This document shows positions 45,315 to 54,445 of a stretch of 64,000 nt of DNA, piece by piece (the stretch's first letter is position 1; each line of letters starts with the position of its first letter). The stretch spans positions 236,189-300,188 of the forward strand of contig NZ_LJGU01000113.1 of NCBI RefSeq assembly GCF_001751245.1, written 5' to 3'. Under the pieces are notes generated by a model. It saw nothing but the letters and a program-made list of their open reading frames with translations. It ran no database searches and had not been told where the DNA came from. The stretch is from Streptomyces oceani (GTDB taxonomy: Bacteria; Actinomycetota; Actinomycetes; Streptomycetales; Streptomycetaceae). The position numbers and the translations under genes were made by a program.

Positions 45315-47402
45315 TCAGTCGCTGAGCGGATTGCTGACGGTGACGTACACCGACTGGGTGTCGACCGGCCCGATCAGTTCGTCCATCCCCTGCAACCGGG
45401 TCAGCAGGTTGGCCTTGCAGCGCAGCTCCGGTGCTTCCAGGAGCATCCGAGGCAGCGGGGACACCGGCTCGTCGGTCGTACCGTCGGCCGCCGTACGCAG
45501 GAACCGCCGGAACGCGGACAGCAGCTCCGCCTCCTCGGCCAGTCCGGCGTACCCGAACGCTCCGACGAGCCCGAACACGTTGTTGATCGCCAGGTAGTAG
45601 GCGAAGCGCTCGTTGACCACCTCGTCCGCCACGTACGAGTCGCTGGCGACACCCGCGGACGGCAGCCGCCCCTCGATGGCGGCACGGTGTGAGGCACGGA
45701 AGTAGTAGCCCTGGTTGTCCCGGTAGCGACCGCCGAGCGGCCACCCTTCCCCGTCGAGCAGCACCACGGTGTTCTGCTGATGGGCTTCCAGGGCGATGCC
45801 CGCGTACGCGTCCAGCCAGAGCACCGGCCGCACCACCGCCTCCAGATAGCGGGCGAACCACTCCCCCGAGACCTGAGCGACCGGCTTTCGCGTATGGTCC
45901 GCGAGGCATCGCACGACCTGGGACAGCCGGGAGCGCAGCCCCGGCTGTCGGCCCCCGGACCAGGGCCGCGGGGACGTGAGGGAAGCGACACAGACGGCGT
46001 CGTCACCGCAGGCGAAGGGGTTGTGCCGGATCACGGTGTCCAACCCGGGCAGAGGCGTGCCACCCCGGTCGTTCACCCCGATCCAGGCCGGGTCACGGAC
46101 GATGTCGAAGTCGGGATGCGCGGCCTGCCAGGCAGCTTCCAGCCCGCCCCGCAACAGGCGGTGCACCTCAACACCGCGCAGCAGTTCCTTGCGGAGGTTC
46201 TCGCGCCGTGAGTTGGTGATCCGCAGCCCGAGCGAGAGCTTGAGCATGGCCGGCGCGCCGGGCTGGTACACCGTACGCACCGAGGAGGTCGGATACCACA
46301 AGTCGCCGCCGACGCCCAGGTCGTGCAGCAGCCCGGTGTCGAGCAGCTCCGCGACCGCTGGACGCTCGCGCACCTCACGGGCCTGCCATGGATGAAGCGG
46401 CAGCAACGCGCAACCAGCGGGCGCCCGCGCGGCGACAGCGGGCCCCGCGAGCTTGGCGGTGAGGTCACGGACGCGTACGGCATCGTCCGGAGCCTCCCCC
46501 GCGGGATGACCGGGCTTCTCGCACCACGCCGAGTCACCCGCCAGCACGGCGGGGTCGACCGCCATCCAGTACAGGGGGAAGGCGCCACGCAGCTCGGGGG
46601 AGTACGTCCTGGCCTCGCTCTCGGAGAGCCCTTCGCGGCTCTTCGGAGCGGGATGCGTGGGGTGGCCGAGGAGGAGGCCCTGCTCAGCCTCCAGGAAACG
46701 GTCGCTCACTACCGGTTCCGGCGCGGCGGCCCGCTCAGCGAGGAACACGCCCGTGTGTCGTACGGAGTCAGCGACGCGACCGACGAGCGCTGTCACCTCG
46801 TCCGACGGGACCGCGGCCCCGGACCGGTGGCCCGACTCTCTGCCGAGCAGCGCCGCGACGGTGACGGCGTCCAACGGCATGGCGTCCGCCGGCGCGTTCT
46901 CGAACTGCGGGGGGCCGAAGCGATGCCAGCCCGTTGTGGACCAGTGGTGCACCCGTACGCACAGGGCCGTCGCGCTTGCGGGCAGCGGCACCCGGAGTGT
47001 CTCACCGGCGGGCGCGGCCAGCCCGGTCTCCCGTGCCCAGCAGCGCAGCAGGTTCTCCGTCCCCGAGACGTCCGCGACCGCGTGGGGGTCGGAGCGACCG
47101 AACGACGTGCCGTACGGCCGGTGGTCCGGCACCGTGGCCGTGCTCCGGGCGAAGCCGGCGTGCTCCCTCCACCGCTCGGCCTCGCCCGCTCGGAGGCCGT
47201 TTACGGGTCCCGGGACGTCGGGTGCCGAGTCAACGGCCGCCTTCCATGAGGGCCACGGCGCATCCGCCGTACGGTCGTTCGGAAGTGCCTCCGCGGCCGA
47301 GTGTTGCCGCGGTACGGCCGCTTCCGGGGCGCGGGGGGAGTCGTACGGCGTCCGGTGTCCGAGTCTGCCGCGGTGCTCCTCCGGTCCCGAGCGCGCGTTC
47401 AC
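45315..47402 (-). CDS. IucA/IucC family NRPS-independent siderophore synthetase (first gene of operon)
   Basis: A 695-residue NIS synthetase. Motifs: LLPLHPWQAREVRE (about 340), MLKLSLGLRITNSRREN (about 405) and EAHQQNTVVLLDG (about 565), with YRDNQGYYFR downstream. The N-terminal ~115 residues are extended and weakly conserved. GTG 47402 is chosen because AGGAGG lies 8 bp upstream. With the GNAT and second synthetase it should join acylated hydroxylamine building blocks to a carboxylate scaffold. No iron-regulator box was recognised upstream. Confidence 0.88.
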   Translation of the reverse strand: MNARSGPEEHRGRLGHRTPYDSPRAPEAAVPRQHSAAEALPNDRTADAPWPSWKAAVDSAPDVPGPVNGLRAGEAERWREHAGFARSTATVPDHRPYGTSFGRSDPHAVADVSGTENLLRCWARETGLAAPAGETLRVPLPASATALCVRVHHWSTTGWHRFGPPQFENAPADAMPLDAVTVAALLGRESGHRSGAAVPSDEVTALVGRVADSVRHTGVFLAERAAAPEPVVSDRFLEAEQGLLLGHPTHPAPKSREGLSESEARTYSPELRGAFPLYWMAVDPAVLAGDSAWCEKPGHPAGEAPDDAVRVRDLTAKLAGPAVAARAPAGCALLPLHPWQAREVRERPAVAELLDTGLLHDLGVGGDLWYPTSSVRTVYQPGAPAMLKLSLGLRITNSRRENLRKELLRGVEVHRLLRGGLEAAWQAAHPDFDIVRDPAWIGVNDRGGTPLPGLDTVIRHNPFACGDDAVCVASLTSPRPWSGGRQPGLRSRLSQVVRCLADHTRKPVAQVSGEWFARYLEAVVRPVLWLDAYAGIALEAHQQNTVVLLDGEGWPLGGRYRDNQGYYFRASHRAAIEGRLPSAGVASDSYVADEVVNERFAYYLAINNVFGLVGAFGYAGLAEEAELLSAFRRFLRTAADGTTDEPVSPLPRMLLEAPELRCKANLLTRLQGMDELIGPVDTQSVYVTVSNPLSD

Positions 47403-47662
47403 TGCAACGGCCTCCTGTGCTGTCGACTCGGCTCGCCGAACAGCGGGCCGCGGTCCCCCGTACAGACCAACGAAGGAGGCGGCGCCTGATCACGGTTGGC
47501 TCCATGGTCGCCACCATCGGGTTACGACTTGCAGAGATTTCGTGGGAACCGGGCACCCGGCCGCGCCCGTCCCCCACCTCGCCGTGCATAGTGGGGGCGA
47601 CTTCGCTCCGGCGGGTCCCGACGGTTCCATCAAGAAGATCGACAACAGGGGGAGTTCCATAC

Positions 47663-48850
47663 ATGTCGCTCATAGGCACCACCGTGCGCGGCCGTCGTAG
47701 GAGAACGATGGCCATCGCCGCGGCCGTGGCCGCGCTGGCCGTGACGGCCAGCGCGTGCGGGCCGGAGGAGGACGGCGGGGACGCGAAGGCGAGCGAGGGC
47801 AGCGACTCGCAGCCGAGCGGCGACCGCAAGCAGGAACTGGGACTGCCCGACGAGCTCCCCAAGGACATCTCCCTGGCGGACATCCAGAAGTGGCTCAACG
47901 GCGGCTGGAAGGACTGGGACAAGGACAAGTGGCTGCGTGAGGCCGAGGACTTCATCAACCCGATCATCGAGGACTTCTGGGACCGCGATCGGATGGGCGA
48001 CGCGGAGGAGAACGACCGCGAGCGCGACGTCGACGACTCGGACATCGACCAGGGCGTGACCGATCCGGCCCCGGACGCCGTGAAGGCCGCCAAGGTCCCG
48101 ACGCCCTACACCGAGAAGGCACCGCCGGTGGGCAAGATCTTCATGGAGACCCCGAAGGGCTCCATGGTCTGTTCCGGAGCGGTCATCAAGGACCCGAAGA
48201 ACCCCGGCAAGTCCAACCTCGTGGCCACCGCCGGACACTGCGTCCACGGCGGCAAGGGCAAGGGCTGGTTCCGCAACGTCGTGTTCGTGCCGCAGTTCAA
48301 CAACAAGGGCCTGTCCTCCGAGCAGTTGCAGAACGCGCCGAAGAAGGACGTGGCGCCGAACGGCGTGTACTGGGCCGAGCGGGCACGTACCACCGACTTC
48401 TGGATCAACAACGGGTCCACGAGCGGTGGCAACGGCGCCCCGCAGGACTTCGCGGTGCTCAAGGTGCGTCCGGAGGAGAAGAGCAACACCCGGAGCCTTG
48501 AGGAGGCCGTCGGCGGCGCCGTCGAGGCGGACTTCGACACTCCCGGTGTGAAGAACATCCCGAGCCTGACCGCCCGTGGCTATCCCGCGGCTCCGCCGTA
48601 CAGCGGCGAGACGATGTACGCCTGCAAGGACAAGCCGAGCCGACTCTCCCTGGACCCACAGCAGCCCACGATGTACCGCGTCGGCTGCACCATGACCGGT
48701 GGTTCCTCCGGTGGCCCGTGGCTGAGCGCGGACGGCGAGAAACTGCTGTCCGTCACCTCGATCGGCCCACTCGACCACACCTGGCTCGCGGGGCCCGCCC
48801 TGGACAAGAAGGCCAAGGCCGTCTTCGACGCCGTGAGCAACCAGGGCTGA
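47663..48850 (+). CDS. Trypsin-like serine protease lipoprotein (paralogue 1)
   Basis: A 395-residue exported protease. An Arg-rich N-terminus (RGRRRRT) and hydrophobic segment end in VTASAC, a probable lipobox with Cys32. Then an acidic linker, the motif GGWKDWDKDKWLREAEDF (about 90-107), and a chymotrypsin-fold domain with catalytic His in ATAGHCVH, Asp in QDFAVLKV and Ser in TGGSSGGPWL. ATG with GGGGGAG upstream. The second paralogue starts 16 bp after the stop. A surface V8/trypsin-like protease; substrate unknown. Confidence 0.88.
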   Translation: MSLIGTTVRGRRRRTMAIAAAVAALAVTASACGPEEDGGDAKASEGSDSQPSGDRKQELGLPDELPKDISLADIQKWLNGGWKDWDKDKWLREAEDFINPIIEDFWDRDRMGDAEENDRERDVDDSDIDQGVTDPAPDAVKAAKVPTPYTEKAPPVGKIFMETPKGSMVCSGAVIKDPKNPGKSNLVATAGHCVHGGKGKGWFRNVVFVPQFNNKGLSSEQLQNAPKKDVAPNGVYWAERARTTDFWINNGSTSGGNGAPQDFAVLKVRPEEKSNTRSLEEAVGGAVEADFDTPGVKNIPSLTARGYPAAPPYSGETMYACKDKPSRLSLDPQQPTMYRVGCTMTGGSSGGPWLSADGEKLLSVTSIGPLDHTWLAGPALDKKAKAVFDAVSNQG

Positions 48851-48866
48851 ACGGGGCACACTGAGA

Positions 48867-50057
48867 ATGTCATTCACGACCAGGACGGGCCGCCAGCGCC
48901 CCGTACTCGCCGCGACGGCCCTCGTCGCCGCTCTCCTCGTCACCGCCACCGCCTGCACCGGAGGTGACGAGGAGAAGGACTCGGGCAAGTCCGACCCGAG
49001 CGCTTCCGAGCAGCCGGGCGCGAAGGAGGACTCCCTCGCGGAGCAGATCCCGGAAGAGCTGATCAAGGACCTCGACAAGTGGAAGCAGGGAGGCTGGAAG
49101 GACTGGGACAAGGACAAGTGGCTGCGTGAGGCCAAGGAGTTCGCCAACCCCTACCTTCCGGACCACTGGAAGTCGGACCGGATCGAGAAGGCGCAGGGCA
49201 ACGACAACACGGTGCCGGCGAACATCGAGACGACCGCCGACGCCACCGACAAGGCGCCGAGCAAGGTGTCGGCCGAGCCCGTCGACACTCCGTACTCCGA
49301 GAACGCGGCACCCGCCGGCAAGATCTTCATGGAGACCCCGGACGGTCCCATGGTCTGTTCCGGAACCGTGGTGAAGGACCCGCGTAATCCGGGCAAGTCC
49401 AACCTGGTGGCCACCGCCGGACACTGCGTCCACGGCGGCAAGGGCAAGGGCTGGTTCCGCAACATCATGTTCGTGCCCGCCTACAACAACTCCGGGTTGT
49501 CCGCGGCGGACGTCAACGGTGCGGCACGGAGCGACGTCCATCCGTACAACGACTGGTGGGTGGAGTGGATTCAGACCACCAACTACTGGATGAACGAGGG
49601 CAGCGAGAACGGCGGTGGCGGCGCCCAGCAGGACTTCGCCGTGATGAAGGTCCGCTCGGACCCGAACACCGGCAAGTCCCTCGAGGAAACGGTGGGGACC
49701 GCCGTGAAGATCAACTTCAACGCCCCGTCCACCGACGGATTCGCCAGCATGAGTTCGTACGGCTACCCCGCTGAGTCGCCCTACAAGGGCGCACGGATGT
49801 TCCAGTGCGCCGACAAGCCGGGCCGCTTCACGCTGGACCCGTCGCAGCCCTCGATGTACCGCATCGGCTGCACGATGACCGGTGGCATGTCCGGGGGCGG
49901 CATGTTCGCCGCGGGACAGGACGGCAAGGCACAGCTGATCTCGGTCAACTCCCTCATCGACCGTCCGGATGTGAGTTACGCCGCGGGCCCACGACTGGGG
50001 AAGGCGGCCAAGGGCGTCTTCGAGGCGATCAGCGAGAAGTACGCGAGCAGCAACTGA
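48867..50057 (+). CDS. Trypsin-like serine protease lipoprotein (paralogue 2)
   Basis: A 396-residue tandem paralogue of the preceding gene. Lipobox VTATAC (about residue 30), motif GGWKDWDKDKWLREAKEF, then a trypsin-like domain with His in ATAGHCVH, Asp in QDFAVMKV and Ser in TGGMSGGGMF. The Gly after the Ser motif replaces the usual Pro, which may alter the oxyanion region. Similarity to paralogue 1 is high in the central domain and lower at the ends. It starts 16 bp downstream of paralogue 1, so one transcript. A strong hairpin follows. Confidence 0.88.
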   Translation: MSFTTRTGRQRPVLAATALVAALLVTATACTGGDEEKDSGKSDPSASEQPGAKEDSLAEQIPEELIKDLDKWKQGGWKDWDKDKWLREAKEFANPYLPDHWKSDRIEKAQGNDNTVPANIETTADATDKAPSKVSAEPVDTPYSENAAPAGKIFMETPDGPMVCSGTVVKDPRNPGKSNLVATAGHCVHGGKGKGWFRNIMFVPAYNNSGLSAADVNGAARSDVHPYNDWWVEWIQTTNYWMNEGSENGGGGAQQDFAVMKVRSDPNTGKSLEETVGTAVKINFNAPSTDGFASMSSYGYPAESPYKGARMFQCADKPGRFTLDPSQPSMYRIGCTMTGGMSGGGMFAAGQDGKAQLISVNSLIDRPDVSYAAGPRLGKAAKGVFEAISEKYASSN

Positions 50058-50094
50058 GCGTTGCGCACCGTCCGCGGTCTACGCACGCGGAGGA

Positions 50095-50133
50095 GGGGTC
50101 CGTACTGCCGGTGTCACCGGGAGTACGGACCCC
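50095..50133. terminator. Bidirectional terminator hairpin
   Basis: GGGGTCCGTACT / AGTACGGACCCC, a perfect 12-bp stem with a 15-base loop, between the second protease gene and the convergent hflX. Confidence 0.85.
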
Positions 50134-50199
50134 GCTCGCTGTTCGGGTGTCCCGCGGGCCCGCACCCCTCGGGTCGGCGGGCCCGGGGTGCGGTGTGCA

Positions 50200-51696
50200 T
50201 CAGGGCTGTGCGGAGGGCGCGTACGTGCCCAACTCGGCGGCCAACTCCTCGTGCACCCGCGCCTTGAGCAGGGTGCCCTCCGCGGTGTGCTCCTCGGACA
50301 GCACCTCGCCCTCGGTGTACACACGGGAAACCAGCGCGCCCTGGGTGTAGGGCAGCAGGACCTCCGTCTCCACCGAAGGGCGCGGCAACTCCTCGTCCAA
50401 CAGCGCCCGCAGCTCGGCCACCCCCTGGCCCGTACGGGCGGAGACGACGAGCGCGTGCTTCTCCTGTCGCAGCAGCCGCTGCAGGACGAGTGGATCGGCC
50501 GCGTCGGCCTTGTTGACCACCACGATCTCGGGCACCTCGGCGGCGCCCACGTCCCGGATCACCGCCCGCACCGAAGCCAGTTGCTCCTCGGGAGCCGGGT
50601 GTGATCCGTCCACCACGTGCAGGACCAGATCGGCGTCACCGACCTCCTCCATGGTCGAGCGGAACGCCTCGACGAGGTGGTGTGGGAGGTGGCGCACGAA
50701 CCCCACCGTGTCCGCGAGCGTGTACGCCCGGCCACTCGGGGTCTCCGCCTTGCGCACCGTCGGGTCGAGGGTGGCGAACAGCGAGTTCTCCACCAGCACT
50801 CCAGCCCCGGTCAGCCGGTTGAGCAACGACGACTTGCCGGCGTTGGTGTAGCCGGCGATGGCTACCGACGGCACCTTGTGCCGTTTGCGGTCCTGTCGCT
50901 GGACATCGCGGCTGGTCTTCATCTCCGCGATCTGCCGGCGCATCTTCGCCATCTTCTCGCGGATACGCCTACGGTCGGTCTCGATCTTCGTCTCACCGGG
51001 ACCACGGGTGGCCATCCCGCCTCCCGCGGAGCCGGAACCACCACCGCCCATCTGTCGGGAGAGCGACTGGCCCCAACCACGCAGCCTCGGCAGCATGTAC
51101 TGCATCTGTGCCAGCGCGACCTGGGCCTTGCCCTCACGCGACTTGGCGTGCTGCGCGAAGATGTCGAGGATCAGCGCGGTCCGGTCGACAACCTTCACCT
51201 TGACGACGTCCTCAAGGTGAATCAGCTGGCCCGGGGTGAGTTCACCGTCGCAGACGACGGTGTCGGCACCGGCCTCCAGGACCAGGTCTCGGAGCTCCTC
51301 CGCCTTGCCGGAACCGATGTACGTGGCCGGGTCCGGCTTGTCCCGGCGCTGCACGACGCCTTCGAGCACCTGGGCACCCGCCGTCTCCGCGAGCGCCGCC
51401 AGCTCCGCCAGGGAGTTGTCGGCGTCCTCGGCCGTGCCTGAGGTCCAGACCCCGACGAGCACCACGCGCTCCAGCCGGAGCTGGCGATACTCGACCTCGG
51501 TGACATCCTCCAGCTCGGTGGACAGGCCGACCACCCGGCGAAGCGCCGCTCGGTCGGTGCGGTCGTGTTGTTCGCCGTCGCGCTGACCGTCGGTGTCGTC
51601 ACCCCAAGCAACGTCCTCTTCCATCAGGGCGTCAGCTCGGCGGGTCGACCCGGCGATGCGCTGGCCGGCATGCGGAAGGGAAGAAGAGAAGGTCAA
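50200..51696 (-). CDS. hflX: Ribosome-associated GTPase HflX
   Basis: A 498-residue HflX. The N-terminal nucleotide-binding domain carries RRDKPDPATYIGSGKAEEL and CDGELTPGQ; a glycine-rich linker (QMGGGGSGSAGGG) precedes TRGPGETKIETDRR; the G domain has G1 GYTNAGKSS, G3 DTVGF and G4 NKAD. HflX splits stalled or hibernating 70S ribosomes, chiefly under stress. The start appears to be TTG at 51696, with AAGGA 5 bp upstream, giving MTFSSSLPHAG; the next Met (25 residues in) lacks such a site. Monocistronic. Confidence 0.94.
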   Translation of the reverse strand: MTFSSSLPHAGQRIAGSTRRADALMEEDVAWGDDTDGQRDGEQHDRTDRAALRRVVGLSTELEDVTEVEYRQLRLERVVLVGVWTSGTAEDADNSLAELAALAETAGAQVLEGVVQRRDKPDPATYIGSGKAEELRDLVLEAGADTVVCDGELTPGQLIHLEDVVKVKVVDRTALILDIFAQHAKSREGKAQVALAQMQYMLPRLRGWGQSLSRQMGGGGSGSAGGGMATRGPGETKIETDRRRIREKMAKMRRQIAEMKTSRDVQRQDRKRHKVPSVAIAGYTNAGKSSLLNRLTGAGVLVENSLFATLDPTVRKAETPSGRAYTLADTVGFVRHLPHHLVEAFRSTMEEVGDADLVLHVVDGSHPAPEEQLASVRAVIRDVGAAEVPEIVVVNKADAADPLVLQRLLRQEKHALVVSARTGQGVAELRALLDEELPRPSVETEVLLPYTQGALVSRVYTEGEVLSEEHTAEGTLLKARVHEELAAELGTYAPSAQP

Positions 51697-51918
51697 TGGC
51701 TTCCTTACGTAGCGGGAGCGGGTGCGAGACCCCTATGCCAGCCGAAACGCTCACGGCACCCGGATGATTCCCCACGAAGGGCGGCAGCAGACGGGCCCGG
51801 CTTGCCCAAATCGTGACACGTCACATGCCGCACGTCACCGCATTTACGCCCCTGGCAGCGCCCGGCCATCTGCCAGGCCGCTGGGCCGCCCAGCCGTCCC
51901 CGGCGGCCGAGCGGCGGC

Positions 51919-54261
51919 TCAGCCACCCGCCGGAAGACGTCGACCGGCGCGGCTGACGTCGTACACCCCGGGCACCCGCCGCATCGCGCGCATCAGCGCG
52001 GGAAGCCGGGTCGCGTCCGGCAGCCGCAGGGTGTAGGTGTGGCGCACCCGCTGCTCGCGTGGCGGCTCCACGTCCGCCGACACGACCGCGGCGCCCTGCA
52101 CCGCGATAGTCTCGGTGAGATCGGCGAGCAGTTGGGGGCGCCCGAACGCCTCCGCGAGCAGCGTGACCTGGCAGCCCGTGGCGTGCCGCAGCCAGCGCAC
52201 GGACACGGTGGAACCGCCCGCGGCGGCCATGCTGCCGGCGGTGTGGCAACTGTCCCGGTGCACCGTGACCGTGCCGCCGTGCACCTCGAAGCCGGTGACC
52301 GCGTCGGGCGGCACGGGCGTGCAGCAGTTGGCCAACCGTACGGCCGTGTCCGGACTCCCGACGACCTCGGAGACTGCGGCGTCGGCCTCTGTGCCGGCCG
52401 GCTCGCCGGAGGGCTCGCCCGGCGCGGTGCTGTCCGCACCGAGAGCGGCTGGCTGTGCGCTAACCGTGACCAACTCCTCCGAGGCGTCCGGAGGATTCGG
52501 TGGACCCGTATCCTCCGGTGCGCCCGTACGGTCCGCCGCGCTGTCGGGGGCTCGTACCACGGCGGCCGCGGACCCGGGCCGGGCACCGGATGGAACGTCG
52601 GCGGCCCGGGTCTCCGGGTCGGACAGCGCGGTGGCCGCCACCGGCTCGGCATCGGAGGGCCCCGGGTGGGCGGCCAGCCACTGGCGGATCGCCAGCCGGG
52701 CCGCGGGCGTACGCGCGTGGTCAAGCCACTCCGGCGCTGGCGCGTACGTGGCGGCGGCGCTCGCCGGAGCCAAAAACAGCTGGACCGCGTCGGCGTCCCG
52801 CAACACGGTGTTCAGCGCCGTCAATCGTCCATTGACACGGACACCGATGCACCGGTGCGCGGCCGTACCGTGCCGGGCGTAGGCGGCGTCGACGCAGCTG
52901 GCCCCAGCCGGCAGCGACAGGACGCCGCTGGACTCCCGAGCGGCGTCCTCACCGCCGTCCGGGCAGTAGACGGTGATCTCCCGATCCTCCGCGAGTTCCT
53001 CCCGCAGCTCGCTCCAGAACGTGTCCGGGTCGGAGGCGTGGCTCTGCCACTCCAGCAATCGGGACAGCCAGCCCGGACGCGTGGAGTCCGCGACCGGCTC
53101 GTCGGTCCGTTCGCCCGTGCCGACACCCACGGCAGACCCGTCACCCGGCGGTCGCGGGGTCGCCGCGGGCTGGGTGGCGTCCGGGTCACCGAGGGCGATC
53201 ACGCCTGCCTCGGCGATCCGGTGCATGCGTCCGGTACGGATCAGCACCTCGGCGACCTGGCCCGACGCGTCCGCGAAGGCGGTGTGCAGCGACTGGTACA
53301 GGTTGAACTTGGGAGCCGCCACGAAGTCCTTGAACTCCGACATCACCGGCACGAAGCAGGTGTGCAGCTCCCCCAGCGCCGCGTAACAGTCGGCGTCCTC
53401 GGAAACCAGGATCATCAGGCGGCCGTAGTCACACGGACCCAGCTCGCCCCGCTTGCGCAGAAGCCGGTGCACGGAGAGCACATGGCGCGGGCGGATGAGC
53501 ACTTGGGCGTCGATCTGGGCCTCGCGCAGTATGGACCGCACGTGCGCTGCGACCTGGGTGAGCGGGTCCGCGCCCTGCCGGTGGGTGTCGACAAGCTCCT
53601 GGGCCCGTGCGTGCTCGGACGGCAACAGGATGCCGAAGACGAGGTCCTCCAGCTCCCGCTTCAGGGCCTGCACCCCGAGCCGTTCCGCGAGCGGGATGAG
53701 GACGTCGCTCGTCACCTTCGCGATCCGGACCTGTTTCTCCGGGCGCATCACGGAGAGAGTACGCATGTTGTGCAGTCGGTCCGCCAGCTTGATCGCCATG
53801 ACCCGGACGTCGCTGCCGGTGGCCAGGAGCATCTTGCGAAAGGTCTCCGACTCGGCGGCCTCACCGTAGTCCACCTTCTCCAACTTCGTGACGCCGTCCA
53901 CCAGGTGCGCCACCTCGGCCCCGAACTCCTCGCGCACCTGGGCCAACGTCACCTCGGTGTCCTCGACGGTGTCGTGCAACAGGGAAGCGGTGAGGGTGGT
54001 TTGCTCCGCGCCCAGTTGGGCCAGGATCAGGGTGACCGCCAGCGGATGCGTGATGTAGGGCTCGCCACTCTTGCGCCGTTGCCCACGGTGCGAGGACTCG
54101 GCGAGGAGGTATCCCCTGCGCAGCGCGTCCACGTCCGCTCCCGGATGATGGGCACGGTGCGCCTGTACGACATGCTCGATGGCGTCGGGGACCCCACTCC
54201 GTGGCGCGGGTCCGAGCAGAGCAACGCGACTGAGCCTGCGAAGGCTTCGCACCGCACCCAT
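51919..54261 (-). CDS. rshA: RelA/SpoT homologue (RshA type)
   Basis: A 780-residue RSH protein. The HD hydrolase domain is intact: SSHRGQRRKSGEPYITHP, SLLHDTVEDTEV and KLADRLHNMRTL. The synthetase region (about 255-360) keeps FNLYQSLHTAF but has CDYGRLMILV where active enzymes have a D-L-x-x-x-R motif, and RPRHVLSVHRLLRK for the usual K/R-Y-x-S segment. A TGS domain, a long Pro/Ala-rich insert and a C-terminal ACT domain follow. ATG 54261 with GGGAGG upstream. It should at least degrade (p)ppGpp. Confidence 0.92.
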   Translation of the reverse strand: MGAVRSLRRLSRVALLGPAPRSGVPDAIEHVVQAHRAHHPGADVDALRRGYLLAESSHRGQRRKSGEPYITHPLAVTLILAQLGAEQTTLTASLLHDTVEDTEVTLAQVREEFGAEVAHLVDGVTKLEKVDYGEAAESETFRKMLLATGSDVRVMAIKLADRLHNMRTLSVMRPEKQVRIAKVTSDVLIPLAERLGVQALKRELEDLVFGILLPSEHARAQELVDTHRQGADPLTQVAAHVRSILREAQIDAQVLIRPRHVLSVHRLLRKRGELGPCDYGRLMILVSEDADCYAALGELHTCFVPVMSEFKDFVAAPKFNLYQSLHTAFADASGQVAEVLIRTGRMHRIAEAGVIALGDPDATQPAATPRPPGDGSAVGVGTGERTDEPVADSTRPGWLSRLLEWQSHASDPDTFWSELREELAEDREITVYCPDGGEDAARESSGVLSLPAGASCVDAAYARHGTAAHRCIGVRVNGRLTALNTVLRDADAVQLFLAPASAAATYAPAPEWLDHARTPAARLAIRQWLAAHPGPSDAEPVAATALSDPETRAADVPSGARPGSAAAVVRAPDSAADRTGAPEDTGPPNPPDASEELVTVSAQPAALGADSTAPGEPSGEPAGTEADAAVSEVVGSPDTAVRLANCCTPVPPDAVTGFEVHGGTVTVHRDSCHTAGSMAAAGGSTVSVRWLRHATGCQVTLLAEAFGRPQLLADLTETIAVQGAAVVSADVEPPREQRVRHTYTLRLPDATRLPALMRAMRRVPGVYDVSRAGRRLPAGG

Positions 54262-54445
54262 TGGCACCTCCCGCAACTGGACACCCCGGGGCCCGGATGC
54301 CGTTCCCGAGTCCGTGAATGCTACACAGCCCCGTATCGACTGCTCAGCCTGTGGCAGCCGAGGAGCGTCGGATCACCCAATCGAGCGACGCGGTAATCCG
54401 CCATCGCCGTCCGAAAGGCTGGCACCCGGCGCTTCCCGCCTGTCC

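Noticed and set aside
42564..47402. Desferrioxamine (des) cluster
   Set aside because: The lysine decarboxylase and N-hydroxylase genes are absent and there are two synthetases instead of one.
47403..47662. Iron-regulator (DmdR/IdeR) box before the siderophore operon
   Set aside because: No TTAGGTTAGGCTAACCTAA-like palindrome was found on either strand near the start; regulation is left open.
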